This document shows positions 43,698 to 53,656 of a stretch of 64,000 bases of DNA, piece by piece (position 1 is the first letter of the stretch; each line of letters starts with the position of its first letter). The notes under the pieces are model-generated. The model was not told where the DNA came from, did not search any database, and worked only from the letters and a program-made list of their open reading frames with translations. A program made the position numbers and the translations under genes. The DNA lies in NCBI RefSeq assembly GCF_034929435.1, contig NZ_JAYFUM010000006.1:245144-309143 (forward strand). The letters run 5' to 3'. Source of the stretch: Arcicella rigui. GTDB taxonomy: Bacteria; Bacteroidota; Bacteroidia; Cytophagales; Spirosomataceae.

Positions 43698-44879
43698 TTA
43701 AAAAATATTCCCTCCCCAAGTGAAATCTTTAAATCCATTTTCAGGTAAATATCTTCCTATCAAGCGACAATCTTGAATGTTCAATGCTTTGGCTCTTTCA
43801 GTTAGTGTGTTTAAATCAAATTGATTGGCTGTTTCTTTTACTTCAAAGGCTACACTTCTATCAAGTATAAAATCAATTTCTGAACCAGCACTTTTTTCAA
43901 AATAATTAATAGTTCCTTGCCTACTTAATTGATTTGCTATGGCATTTTCAAACAAAGCCCCACTACTTATTTGTCCACATTCTTGTAGTAAACCAGTATC
44001 TGAAAAATATAATTTTGGTTGTTTGGTCAACTCTTTATCTATACCACCAGTGAAAGGTGCAACAGTTTGTATGAAATAAGTATATTCCAGTAAATTGATA
44101 TAATCTTTTACTTTATTTCTATTAATACCGATTAAACTGGCTATTTTAGAATAATCCACCCTGCTTCCTACTCGGTTTGCCAAAAGTAAAATTAATTTAT
44201 ATAAAGTATCGCTTACAGAAAAATCAGATAAAAGTTTAATATCCAATTCGATATAAGCATTAAAGATGTCTTTTAAATATTCTTTTTTATCTGCATTAAG
44301 CTCGCTCAATACAACCTCCGGAAACCCCCCAAATTGAAGATATTCTTCATAATAACCTTTCCACAAATCATAATAAGTATAGAGAAAAGTTCTGTTTTGT
44401 TCAGCTCTGATTCTTTGTGTATCAATGCCTTTAAAAGACAAAAACTCTTCAAAATCCAAAGTAGTCATTTCAAAAATCTGTTTTCGTCCAGCCAAACTTT
44501 CTGAAAAATGATTTTTTAAGTAAAATGAACTTGACCCCGTTGCAATACATTTTATTTGATAAGTATCGTAAAGACTTTTGATAACACTTGTACTATTGGG
44601 AACTAACTGAATTTCATCTAAAGCTAAAATGGCAGGTTGATTCAAATTCAAACCCAATGCCGCCAAACCTCTTTCTATGTCAGAATATGAATTTTGATTG
44701 AATAACACTCTATTCTCAATTCTCTCAAAATCAAGATAAAGTTTGTTCTGATGTGGCGTTTCATTCAATAAATATTTTAGGGCAGTAGATTTCCCTACCC
44801 GTCTCATTCCTGTAATAACGGTAACTTGTTTTTTACTTAAATGCTCTTTAAGTCGATGAAATATTTTTCTTTCAAACAT
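43698..44879 (-). CDS. AAA ATPase with DUF4143 C-terminus
   Basis: A 393-aa protein: Walker A GMRRVGKS (24-31), Walker B AILALDEIQ (about 82-90), sensor GSSSFYLK, then a winged-helix region and a DUF4143-like C-terminal nuclease-like fold (GSEIDFILD...VAFEVKE). This family is widespread and of unclear function, perhaps DNA- or toxin-related. It is not linked in function to its neighbours. The promoter region has an unusual triple motif (44880-44950). Confidence 0.9.
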   Translation of the reverse strand: MFERKIFHRLKEHLSKKQVTVITGMRRVGKSTALKYLLNETPHQNKLYLDFERIENRVLFNQNSYSDIERGLAALGLNLNQPAILALDEIQLVPNSTSVIKSLYDTYQIKCIATGSSSFYLKNHFSESLAGRKQIFEMTTLDFEEFLSFKGIDTQRIRAEQNRTFLYTYYDLWKGYYEEYLQFGGFPEVVLSELNADKKEYLKDIFNAYIELDIKLLSDFSVSDTLYKLILLLANRVGSRVDYSKIASLIGINRNKVKDYINLLEYTYFIQTVAPFTGGIDKELTKQPKLYFSDTGLLQECGQISSGALFENAIANQLSRQGTINYFEKSAGSEIDFILDRSVAFEVKETANQFDLNTLTERAKALNIQDCRLIGRYLPENGFKDFTWGGNIF

Positions 44880-44950
44880 AAAATCGGATAATTTGCACGA
44901 AATTTATGCAAATTATCCGATTTTATGCACATTTTTTGTGCAAATTATCC
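44880..44950. promoter_or_regulatory. Operator region with three GGATAATTTGCA copies
   Basis: Perfect 18-bp arms (44880-44897 and 44907-44924) contain GGATAATTTGCA and its complement, directly touching the ATPase start codon. A third copy, TGCAAATTATCC, is at 44939-44950 after the small dyad TGCACA-N5-TGTGCA. This suggests autoregulation of the ATPase gene. Confidence 0.55.
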
Positions 44951-44972
44951 TGAAAAAGTATCAAGGCTTATT

Positions 44973-46388
44973 TTACAAATCCTTTAAAGCTTCATATACT
45001 CTCTTGAATTTCCTGAAATTTTCTTGATAAACTGCTTGATTATCAGGGTTTGGAAGGAAAACTTTCTCTTCGATATTGTCTTGATTTACTTCAATATTCA
45101 AGCTTTTCAAACCAATCATTACAGCTCCCCAGCATGAGCCTTCGATAGTTTGTGAAACGACTACTTTCATCTGAAAAATATCAGCGGTGATTTGTAGCCA
45201 AAAGTCGCTTTTGGCAAAACCACCACTCGCCATAATGCAAATATTTTCTCTTTCTGAAGCGGGTAAAAGTATTTCGGTGATGCTCAAAAGTCCAAATAAA
45301 ATGCCTTCAAGGGTTGCTCTTACAATATGTGCTTTGTTGTGATTGATGGTAATACCCAAAAGCGTACCTTGTGCCGAAGCATCCCAAATGGGAGCTCTTT
45401 CGCCCAGTAAATACGGAACGAAAATCAGTCCATTTGCTCCTGCTTCTACTTTTGCTGCTTGCTCGAAAAGTGATTCAAAAGATTCTTCGGTTTCAAGAAT
45501 GGCTTCTTTTAGCCACTGCAAAATCACTGCTCCATTGTTTACCGCACCGAGTACCAAGTACTGTTTGTCCACCAAATGATAACATTGCGTTCGCATTTTT
45601 GAGTCGAAAAATGGTTGAGCAATAGGCAAACGAACTGCTCCACTTGTGCCAATCGTCAGCGACATTCTGCCTGCTTGCATTGCTCCTGTTCCCAAATTTG
45701 CCAAAGCTCCATCTCCCCCACCCAAAACCAAAGTATGCTGTTTTTCAAACATTTGTGCTTGATGTTCGGGCGAAACAATGGCTGAAAGTTTCTCTTGAGA
45801 AATATCCAAAAATGCTAAAACATCTTGATTCCAAGTCAAATCTTCAAGATTCATCATTCCTGTTCCTGAAGCCATCGAAGAATCAATCACATATTCGCCT
45901 GTTAAATAATGCCAAACGTACTCTTTGATACTGATGAATTTATGTGTTTGAGCAAAAATCGCTGGCTCATTTTCACGAAGCCAAAGTATTTTGGTCATCG
46001 GACAAAAAGTATGAATCGGGATGCCTGTTTTCTGATAAAATGCTTTCCCTTGTTCACTATTTTTCAGTTGAATCGCCAAATCACTTGCCCGATTATCAGC
46101 CCAAAGTATGACATCCGTGAGAGGTGTACCATTCTCATCCACCGCAATAAGGCTTTGCATTGCCGAACTAAAAGCAATGAATTGAGGCTGGATATTTTCA
46201 GTAATGGCATCAATACATTCAAGCACAGCCGCTAAGATTTCCGCAGGTTTTTGTACACTCCAGTCATCTTTGGGATGATACATTTCATAAGCTTTGGCAA
46301 ATTGCCGAATAATCTTTCCTTCTTTTGTAAAAACAATTGCTTTTGTAGCAGTTGTTCCAATATCAATTCCTATATAAAAATGGTTCAT
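44973..46388 (-). CDS. gntK: FGGY-family carbohydrate kinase, gluconokinase-like
   Basis: A 471-aa kinase with the N-terminal phosphate-binding IDIGTTATKA (8-17), ILWADNRA, a central GGGDGALANLGTGA and the C-terminal GGFAKSDFW. It would phosphorylate gluconate to 6-phosphogluconate, a choice supported by the 6-phosphogluconate dehydrogenase gene 42 bp upstream in the same operon. A xylulokinase role is possible on sequence alone. Confidence 0.85.
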   Translation of the reverse strand: MNHFYIGIDIGTTATKAIVFTKEGKIIRQFAKAYEMYHPKDDWSVQKPAEILAAVLECIDAITENIQPQFIAFSSAMQSLIAVDENGTPLTDVILWADNRASDLAIQLKNSEQGKAFYQKTGIPIHTFCPMTKILWLRENEPAIFAQTHKFISIKEYVWHYLTGEYVIDSSMASGTGMMNLEDLTWNQDVLAFLDISQEKLSAIVSPEHQAQMFEKQHTLVLGGGDGALANLGTGAMQAGRMSLTIGTSGAVRLPIAQPFFDSKMRTQCYHLVDKQYLVLGAVNNGAVILQWLKEAILETEESFESLFEQAAKVEAGANGLIFVPYLLGERAPIWDASAQGTLLGITINHNKAHIVRATLEGILFGLLSITEILLPASERENICIMASGGFAKSDFWLQITADIFQMKVVVSQTIEGSCWGAVMIGLKSLNIEVNQDNIEEKVFLPNPDNQAVYQENFRKFKRVYEALKDL

Positions 46389-46430
46389 GGATGTTTAATC
46401 GGTGAATTATCAAAGCAAAAAGGATGAAAT

Positions 46431-47327
46431 TTATTTCTTCTCAACAGCGTGTCCACCGAACTCATTTCTGAGTGCTGCCACTACTTTTCCAGAGAAAGTA
46501 TCTTCCATTTGCGAACGATAACGCATCATTACCGAGAGGGCGATTACAGGAGTAGGTACGCCCAAATCCAAAGCTGTTTCCAAAGTCCATTTTCCTTCGC
46601 CCGAAGAGTGCATTACGCCTTTGATAGCGTCTAATTTTGGATCTTTCGAAAAAGCACTTTGGGTTAATTCCATCAACCAACCTCTTACTACCGAACCATG
46701 ATTAAACATTTTAGCGGTTTTATGAAAATCAATATCAAATTCAGAATGTTCAAATACTTCAAAACCTTCGGCAATGGCTTGCATCATTCCATACTCGATA
46801 CCATTGTGAACCATTTTAGTAAAATGTCCGCTTCCTGCTGCTCCCGTATGTAGGTATCCGTTTTCTACCGAAATGTCTTTGAAAACTTGTTCAACATAAG
46901 CAAATACTTCATCATCGCCGCCAATCATCGTACAAGCTCCGTTCAAAGCCCCCGAAGTTCCGCCCGAAGTTCCGCAGTCTAAGAAATCAATTCCTTGTGC
47001 TTTCAAGGCATTATAACGTCTTTTTGATTCTTTGAAATTAGAATTTCCTCCGTCGATAATAATGTCTGAGGGACTTAAAAAAGGCACTAAACCTTCAATT
47101 ACTTTGTCCACGATTTCGCCAGCAGGTACCATCAACCAAATTACTTTTCTACCATTTAGTTTTTGCGTAAGTACTTCTACAGTGTCGGCGGTGTCGATGC
47201 CATGAGTGGCGATATTCTGAACGAATTCAGCATTTACATCATTGGCAATTACTTCGTAGCCATTTCTTTGTAAGTTGAGGGCAAGGTTGAAGCCCATTTT
47301 GCCTAAGCCAATAATTCCGATTTGCAT
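46431..47327 (-). CDS. gnd: 6-phosphogluconate dehydrogenase, short decarboxylating (YqeC/GntZ-type)
   Basis: A 298-aa protein of the short 6PGDH type: GLGKMGFNLA nucleotide-binding loop (7-16), DGGNSNFKESKRR, CGTSGGTSGALNGACTMIGG, and GSGHFTKMVHNGIEYGMMQ with the catalytic Lys. The short form (about 300 aa, versus about 470 for the classical enzyme) usually prefers NAD. It turns 6-phosphogluconate into ribulose 5-phosphate. It is the first gene of a two-gene operon with the kinase. Confidence 0.92.
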   Translation of the reverse strand: MQIGIIGLGKMGFNLALNLQRNGYEVIANDVNAEFVQNIATHGIDTADTVEVLTQKLNGRKVIWLMVPAGEIVDKVIEGLVPFLSPSDIIIDGGNSNFKESKRRYNALKAQGIDFLDCGTSGGTSGALNGACTMIGGDDEVFAYVEQVFKDISVENGYLHTGAAGSGHFTKMVHNGIEYGMMQAIAEGFEVFEHSEFDIDFHKTAKMFNHGSVVRGWLMELTQSAFSKDPKLDAIKGVMHSSGEGKWTLETALDLGVPTPVIALSVMMRYRSQMEDTFSGKVVAALRNEFGGHAVEKK

Positions 47328-47495
47328 AATATTTAATTAAGTTTAATTATCAGATAAAAATGAGTGTTTTATTGTGCTAATACAAATGTATTTGATAAAA
47401 GCCAGTAAGGATATTTAAGTATTGGGGATTGAACCTAACGATTCTGCCATCGCTTTTTTTGTTTTTGCTATTAATAATTTTTCAAAGATAAAATA

Positions 47496-47521
47496 AAGAC
47501 TCCATGATTTCATGGAGTCTT
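47496..47521 (-). terminator. Intrinsic terminator after SusD gene
   Basis: On the minus strand AAGACTCCATGA and TCATGGAGTCTT form a 12-bp stem with a 2-nt centre, followed by TTATTTT. Confidence 0.75.
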
Positions 47522-47563
47522 ATGAGGTTTAAAGATTAGAATGACGCTATCGACTCCGCAAAA

Positions 47564-49069
47564 TTATTTATGCCACCAAACTTTGGTATCTAAATTATCA
47601 GCACCCTGACGAGCCACAGCGGCATCTAAATTGGCTTTGTTCACAGAAATTTCATCTACTGGATAAGATAAACGATTGATGAAATTACCTTGAATTTCTT
47701 TGCCGGGATATGGGTTTGGCGTTAAAGCTGGAAAGCCACTTCTACGGAAATTGGCAAAGGCTTCTGGTGAATTCATAAAAGAGGCAAGCCAATATTGCGT
47801 ATTGATTTGTTCCAAGGCTTTTGAGGCATTGAATGGATTAGCCGTAAAATAGGCATCAATCGTAGCATCTGAAACGCTCAAGCTGGCATCATGTTCTATA
47901 AATTGTTGAATATGACCTTTTACTCCTGCTTTGTAATAATCACTTACGTTGCCACTAATCCAACCTCTTTGTGCGGCTTCTGCCAATAAAAGTTGCGTTT
48001 GACCAAAAGTGACAAAGAAACAAGGAGCATCCGATTTGGCAACTTTGATTCTGTCAACTTGAGAATACAATTCAATTTCTCCGGGATAGTTCGGTGTTTT
48101 GGCAATGCTACTTTGGTCATAGCCCGCAGGGATTCCAATTTGTTTAGCAGGGTCTTTGGTATTGTCTGTGGCGGATTGTGCTTTAGTATTATATTTTAGG
48201 GCAATGATTCCCAGACGAGGGTCATTCGCATTTTTCAAGTAATCTACCAAAGTAGCGTGCAAGTAAAAATTGGCTCTTTCGCTACCGTTCAACTGCACAC
48301 CCACTTCATTGGTGTAGGCTGGCGAATGGCGTAAAAGACAGTTATCCGCATTCGATTGCATTACGCCTCCTGCAAAGGCTTTTTTTACATAATTTTGTGC
48401 AGTATTGGCATCTACTTTGGTCAAACGCATGGCTGCACGCAAGAGTAAAGAATAACCTAAACGCTTCCATTTAGTAATGTCGCCTGCATAAATCACATCA
48501 CTTACTTCTTTGGTTTTGTTGGCATCCAATGCCGCCGAAGCTTCGTCTAATTCTTTCAGAATATCTGTATAAATGGCTTGTTGGGCGTCGTATTTAGGAA
48601 AAACTGTACCTTGCAAATAGCCTAAACCTGCCTCAGAATAAGGAACATCGCCATAGCTATCGGTCAGAATCATAAAAGTATAGGCTTTCCAGATGCGAGC
48701 CATATTGTATAAATTGCTACGATTGGCGTCGCCTTTGGTTTTGGCAATTACATCTACCAAGTGTTTATTTACTTCTCGGTAATATCTTTGCCAGTTTACC
48801 CCTGTTACAGAAGTGTTGTTTTGATTTACGTTTCCGCCTGCATTTACACCCAAATATGGACTCACAATTTGTTGTACAATGGCTGCTTCGTAAATCACAG
48901 ATTGCCAAGTAAAAGAGGTTCTGAGCGTAGCGTTGTTCAATTCATAAACAGGATTGAGCGACGTCGGATTTACTTTGTTGGTATTCAATTCGTCAAAACC
49001 TTTATCGCAACTTCCTAAGAAACTACAAGCTACGATTAGACTGATATATAAAGTTATTTTTTTCATTTT
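47564..49069 (-). CDS. SusD-like outer membrane lipoprotein (SusD-like_2 type)
   Basis: From the ATG at 49069 it is a 501-aa lipoprotein (lipidated Cys20 in FLGSC). GFDELNTNKVNPTSL and ARIWKAYTFMILTDSYGDVPYSEAG are typical of the SusD/RagB group 2. It pairs with the SusC encoded upstream. Five or more internal Met and three further Cys contrast with the sulfur-island SusD. The substrate may be an aldonate-containing oligosaccharide, given the kinase and dehydrogenase genes nearby. Confidence 0.92.
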   Translation of the reverse strand, partial: KMKKITLYISLIVACSFLGSCDKGFDELNTNKVNPTSLNPVYELNNATLRTSFTWQSVIYEAAIVQQIVSPYLGVNAGGNVNQNNTSVTGVNWQRYYREVNKHLVDVIAKTKGDANRSNLYNMARIWKAYTFMILTDSYGDVPYSEAGLGYLQGTVFPKYDAQQAIYTDILKELDEASAALDANKTKEVSDVIYAGDITKWKRLGYSLLLRAAMRLTKVDANTAQNYVKKAFAGGVMQSNADNCLLRHSPAYTNEVGVQLNGSERANFYLHATLVDYLKNANDPRLGIIALKYNTKAQSATDNTKDPAKQIGIPAGYDQSSIAKTPNYPGEIELYSQVDRIKVAKSDAPCFFVTFGQTQLLLAEAAQRGWISGNVSDYYKAGVKGHIQQFIEHDASLSVSDATIDAYFTANPFNASKALEQINTQYWLASFMNSPEAFANFRRSGFPALTPNPYPGKEIQGNFINRLSYPVDEISVNKANLDAAVARQGADNLDTKVWWHK

Positions 49070-49163
49070 CTTGATATTAAACAATTGAGTACTTATGAAT
49101 TAATCTAATTAGAAGTATAAATGCCAGTTTTTCAAAAGCTCAAAGCTTACTGCTTATGGCTTT

Positions 49164-52100
49164 TTAGAATTTAACATTCAAGTTAAAACCTATACTTCTA
49201 CTGGTTGGCAAACCTGTTGATTCTAAGCCGACAAGGTTATCCGATGAGAACCCGAATTGCTCTGGGTCGAGATTGGGTACCCATTTTTTAATCATCAATA
49301 CGTTATTGGCAACAGCATTGAGTTTGATACCTTTGATAAACCAGTTTTTAGGTAATTTTTTTGTGAAGTCATAACCAATCGTGATTTGGCGTAATTTCCA
49401 GAAACCAGCATCATAAACAAATTCTTCGGCAATGTTATTAGCACGAATCGTTTCGTAGAATGATTGTAAAGGAGTTTTCACTGCGTTGGTTTCGCCTTTG
49501 CTGTTTACGCCATCGCCAATTACATAATTTTGTTCACGACCAACCAAAGTACCTTTGTGCAAACCATGTCTCCAAGCATTGTAATTTGTACCAGAAATCA
49601 TTTTTCCACCTAATTTGAAATCAATCAAGAATGACAAAAGAATGTCTTTATAGCGGAAATTGTTGGTAATACCGCCCACCCATTTTGGTAAAGCACTACC
49701 AAAACTTACTAAATCGTTTGTTCTTTCTGGGCGACCGCTTTGGTCGTTGAATACTTTACGTCCTTGAGCATCACGTTTGTAAGCAAAGCCGTATAACTGT
49801 CCAAGTGGCAAGCCTACAACCTGACGAAGTACACCTGTAAAAATCCCCGAACCAACGGTAATACTACTTTGGTTTCCTGCCAATTCTAATACTTCAGAAG
49901 TATTGTAAGCACCATTGATGTTTACATCCCACGAGAATTTATTGCTTTTAATGGGCGAGAATGTCAGCATGGCTTCAATCCCTTCGTTTTGGCTTTTACC
50001 GCTATTCAACAAGGTAGTTTGATAACCCGAAGCGTCTGAAACCTGAGCGGAAAGAATTTGGTCGGAAGTGATTTTTTTGTAATACGATAAATCTAAACCG
50101 ACTTTATTCTGGAATAATTTTAACTCAAGACCAAACTCCGTTTCTTGTACTCGCATCGGACGAAGTGAGGAATTTGGAACAGTAGTAGTATTGATAAAAC
50201 CAACTGGTTGATTTTGTAATAAATTGCTACCTACTGAATAAAACAAATTATTAGCATAAGGCTGAACGTCGGTATCGCTTCCTACTTCTGCATAAGCCGC
50301 TCTTAATTTTCCGAATGAAAGCCAATCAGGAGTATTTTCAAATGCCTGAGTAAAGACAAAACTTCCTGTGGCTGACGGATATTGCACCATTCTTGAACCG
50401 GGAGCTAAAGTAGAGAACCAGTCGTTACGGCTTGTTAAATTCAAGAATAAGAAATTTTTATAAGAAATTTCTGCCGCCGCATAGAGTGAATTTACCTGAC
50501 GTTCGCTAAGTCCGTATAATGGGTCTTTCAATTGTCCGTTCATCACGGTATAAAGTCCACGCACGACAAAGTTTTGAACAAAAACGCTATTATAATCGCT
50601 ACGACGATACATTTGGTTGCCACCTACGGTTAAATCAACACTAAAATCGCCGAATGTTTTCTTTGCTCCAATCAAGAAATCAGCATTGGTTTCACGGAAA
50701 CGACGGGTTTCTTGCGTGTACTGTCCATTCACAAAACCAGCAGGTGCTACGCCCAACGAAGCCTCACCAGTTGGGAAGTTATAATCTTGGTCACGAGAGT
50801 AATAATCTTGTCCGACTCTTCCTTGGAAATACAACCAATCAGTAAGATTATAACGTAAAGTAATGTTCCCCAAAATTCTATCACGACGGATATTTTCAAA
50901 ACGTTCATATACAGAATAATAAGGATTTGTTCTGTTTCTAAAACGTGACCAAATATATTCATCACCGTTAGCATCCAAACGTTTTGATTCTAATAAATCA
51001 AAAGGCATTGAGTTGGATAAAGTATAAAGAACCGTTGGCGTACTCAAATCTTGTTGTCCGATTTGTGGTGGGTTGCGGTTATATTCATTTGAATAATTGA
51101 TGTTACCCATCAACACAAGTTTCGGGTTCAGGTTATAATTAAAACCAAAGTTGACCGTCTTTTTATTATAATCAGAATTAGGTACAATACTGGTATTGCT
51201 CAAATTTGAAAGCGAAAGATTGAAACCACCTTTTTCAGAAGCAGAAGAAAGCGAGACCGTATTTGTCCAAGAAGTACCTGTACGATAAAACTTATTGATT
51301 CTATTATATACAGGTTCGTAAGGAACTTCAACACCATCAAAAAGTACTTGTTTCATACCAGGCTGAAACTTTTCACCAAAGCTCCAAACCCCTGTTTGTG
51401 GATTAGCAGTAGTTGGTCGAACACCATTTTCTCCTTGACCGTACTCATATTGGAAGTCAGTAAAATCTAATGGTGTATCAACCGTATAATTACTATTGTA
51501 CTCAATGCCAATGCCTTTGCCTGTTCCTTTGGTTTTGGTCGTAATCATTACTACACCATCTTTTGCACGAGAACCATATAAAGCCGCTGCCGTAGCTCCT
51601 TTCAAAACCGTCATCGTTTCAATATCGTCGGGGTTGATACTTGTCAATCCATCGCCTCCGTCCGAATTATTAAAACTTCTATTGCCCAAAGAACCATCGC
51701 TATTACCATTCGGATTCGCCCCAAAATTGGTATTATCCATTGGTACTCCGTTTACTACAATCAAGGGATTGTTTTGTCCGTTGAAAGACGACTGCCCACG
51801 AATACGAATTTTACTTGTACCCGCCGGCCCAGTTCCTAAAGAAGTGATGTTTACACCAGCCATTTTGCCTTGTAAACCATTCATGAAATTTACTTGGCGG
51901 TTGGTCGTAATTTGTTCAGAATTGACACTTGCTGTGGCGTAGCCTAATTTTTTGGCTTCTTTCTTAATCCCCAAAGCCGTAACTACCACTTCTTCAAGGT
52001 TTTTGGTTTCTTCTAATAAAGTAATATTAATGATACTTTTGCCACCAACTACAATTTCTTGCGAGGCATAGCCAATTGAACTAAAAACCAATGTGGCATT

Positions 52101-52334
52101 GTTGGGAACAGAAATTTTGTAATTTCCAGAAGCATCAGTCGTCGTTCCTTGATTCGTTCCTTTTACTTGTACTGATACGCCCGGCACAAAGGCGTTATTT
52201 TTGTCAACGATACTTCCTTTCACGACCGACTCTTGTGCCAATGAAGGAAGTGAGCAAAGTATCAAAGCCAAATACAAAATTGTTTTGGATAGACTTTGAG
52301 GAATGAAAAGACAGGCTTGTCTAAGTTTTTTCAT
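49164..52334 (-). CDS. SusC/RagA-type TonB-dependent transporter
   Basis: From the ATG at 52334 (MKKLRQACLF) the protein is 1056 aa; an earlier start would add a signal-less 37-residue leader. It has a signal peptide, CarboxypepD_reg-like domain, LEEVVVTALGI TonB box, plug with VLKGATAAALYGSRAKDGVV and barrel ending NLNVKF. It has 15 internal Met and 2 Cys, a useful internal control for the Met-free SusC at 8164. Divergent AraC regulator at 52575. Confidence 0.95.
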   Translation of the reverse strand: MKKLRQACLFIPQSLSKTILYLALILCSLPSLAQESVVKGSIVDKNNAFVPGVSVQVKGTNQGTTTDASGNYKISVPNNATLVFSSIGYASQEIVVGGKSIINITLLEETKNLEEVVVTALGIKKEAKKLGYATASVNSEQITTNRQVNFMNGLQGKMAGVNITSLGTGPAGTSKIRIRGQSSFNGQNNPLIVVNGVPMDNTNFGANPNGNSDGSLGNRSFNNSDGGDGLTSINPDDIETMTVLKGATAAALYGSRAKDGVVMITTKTKGTGKGIGIEYNSNYTVDTPLDFTDFQYEYGQGENGVRPTTANPQTGVWSFGEKFQPGMKQVLFDGVEVPYEPVYNRINKFYRTGTSWTNTVSLSSASEKGGFNLSLSNLSNTSIVPNSDYNKKTVNFGFNYNLNPKLVLMGNINYSNEYNRNPPQIGQQDLSTPTVLYTLSNSMPFDLLESKRLDANGDEYIWSRFRNRTNPYYSVYERFENIRRDRILGNITLRYNLTDWLYFQGRVGQDYYSRDQDYNFPTGEASLGVAPAGFVNGQYTQETRRFRETNADFLIGAKKTFGDFSVDLTVGGNQMYRRSDYNSVFVQNFVVRGLYTVMNGQLKDPLYGLSERQVNSLYAAAEISYKNFLFLNLTSRNDWFSTLAPGSRMVQYPSATGSFVFTQAFENTPDWLSFGKLRAAYAEVGSDTDVQPYANNLFYSVGSNLLQNQPVGFINTTTVPNSSLRPMRVQETEFGLELKLFQNKVGLDLSYYKKITSDQILSAQVSDASGYQTTLLNSGKSQNEGIEAMLTFSPIKSNKFSWDVNINGAYNTSEVLELAGNQSSITVGSGIFTGVLRQVVGLPLGQLYGFAYKRDAQGRKVFNDQSGRPERTNDLVSFGSALPKWVGGITNNFRYKDILLSFLIDFKLGGKMISGTNYNAWRHGLHKGTLVGREQNYVIGDGVNSKGETNAVKTPLQSFYETIRANNIAEEFVYDAGFWKLRQITIGYDFTKKLPKNWFIKGIKLNAVANNVLMIKKWVPNLDPEQFGFSSDNLVGLESTGLPTSRSIGFNLNVKF

Positions 52335-52574
52335 AGTGATTACGTTTTTGGATGAGGGTTTTAGGTAAATATAAATTGTGTTTTTGATTGATACATTTTC
52401 AGTTTTAAGCTTTAATTTGATTGTTCTCTGTTTGAGGTGATGCAAAATTTCATTCTTATTTCAAGAAAAACTTTCATTTTTTTACAGTGGTGATTTTTGT
52501 AATATTTTGATAAATAATTGACCTAATTTTACGGCTTCACTCCCACAACTATTTTCATACTTTTTCAAAACCTA
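52335..52574. other. Divergent susC-araC intergenic region
   Basis: A 240-bp AT-rich spacer with no gene. I find no strong dyad. It should contain the promoters of both the SusCD operon and the AraC gene. Confidence 0.5.
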
Positions 52575-53456
52575 ATGAATCAATGTTTACTGTATCAAGG
52601 AAAATCTAAAGAATTGTCTTATTTTCCCCATATCATTGAATTTGCTAATCATAAAGTCAATACCATTCAGCTTAATTCGCATGAAATAAAAGCAAGCGAT
52701 GGCATTAAAATATGCTTGATTTCTGAAGGAAAATTTGATTGGCACATCGACGGACAGCAGTACTTGCTTTATCCGAATGATGTTTCATTGACTTGTCCGT
52801 GGCAAACGATTGGCAGTAGTCGTGGAGCTTTTGACATCGGTACTTTGATGTGGATTACCATAAAACCCAAAGTATTTGAAAGCAACGGAGAATTGATATT
52901 AGGTGAATGGAGTAGTATTTCTGAAATCGACCAAAGAGTAATCGGGAAAATACTTTCTTTGAATAAAAAACCGATTTTGTCGAGAGTAAAAAATTGTCAG
53001 CAAATTTTTCAGAATATCGTCATAGAATTGTTTTCGCAAGAATTGGGCTATCGAACCAGAGTAAACCATTTGATAGACGAATTATTGATTACGACTGTTC
53101 GACATTTGAGTAAACAGGATAACCTCAGGCGAGATTTTCCTCAGACTTTTCTCAAATTAGAGCAAACTTTGCGTGAAAACTTAGCTCATCCTTGGTCGGT
53201 TGAAGAAATGGCAGGTTTGGTAGGCTTAGGCACAACCGCCTTTACCGAAAAAGTAAAAGCATTTTCAGGTTTTTCACCTTTGAATTATTTGATAAATATC
53301 AGAATTTCAGAGGCAATAAAATTATTAAGTAGAAAAGATTTAAGTTTGACAGACATTGCTTTGGAAACAGGCTTTTATTCGTCACAACACTTTTCATCAA
53401 CTTTTAAAAAACTAACGGGCTACACGCCACGGGAGTTTAGAAAAAATTCTGATTAG
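52575..53456 (+). CDS. AraC-family transcriptional regulator
   Basis: A 293-aa protein with an N-terminal cupin-like ligand domain and a C-terminal double helix-turn-helix (about 200-290): WSVEEMAGLVGLGTTAFTEKVKAFSGFSPLNYL and SLTDIALETGFYSSQHFSSTFKKLTGYTPREF. It is divergent from the SusC gene and upstream of an FGGY kinase gene, so it likely activates this uptake and kinase set in response to the sugar acid. Confidence 0.92.
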   Translation: MNQCLLYQGKSKELSYFPHIIEFANHKVNTIQLNSHEIKASDGIKICLISEGKFDWHIDGQQYLLYPNDVSLTCPWQTIGSSRGAFDIGTLMWITIKPKVFESNGELILGEWSSISEIDQRVIGKILSLNKKPILSRVKNCQQIFQNIVIELFSQELGYRTRVNHLIDELLITTVRHLSKQDNLRRDFPQTFLKLEQTLRENLAHPWSVEEMAGLVGLGTTAFTEKVKAFSGFSPLNYLINIRISEAIKLLSRKDLSLTDIALETGFYSSQHFSSTFKKLTGYTPREFRKNSD

Positions 53457-53650
53457 TTGTGAGCTTTGAGCCATGAGCCTTGAGCTATCAGCTTTAAGCT
53501 TTTGATCAATAATAAAAAGTTCAAAGCTGATAGCTCACAGCTCACAGCTCAAGGCTCACAGCTCAAGGCTCAAAGCTTATAGCATACAGCCAAATTGAAA
53601 ACTCATAACTCAAAGCTCAAAGCTGATAGCTGAGGGCTGAAAGCTTAAAA
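53457..53650. repeat. Long AGCTC-heptamer array forming an imperfect cruciform
   Basis: Heptamers such as GAGCTTTGAGCC, CAGCTCA and AAGCTCAA repeat about twenty times. The first half (GAGCCTTGAGCTATCAGC) is complementary to parts of the second half, so the region can fold into a long hairpin with its turn near 53505. Shorter relatives of this array are at 998, 3050, 11240 and 49137. Confidence 0.8.
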
Positions 53651-53656
53651 ATAACT

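Noticed and set aside
51496..51942. 148-aa ORF antisense to susC
   Set aside because: Low-complexity proline-rich translation opposite the conserved plug domain; a shadow frame.
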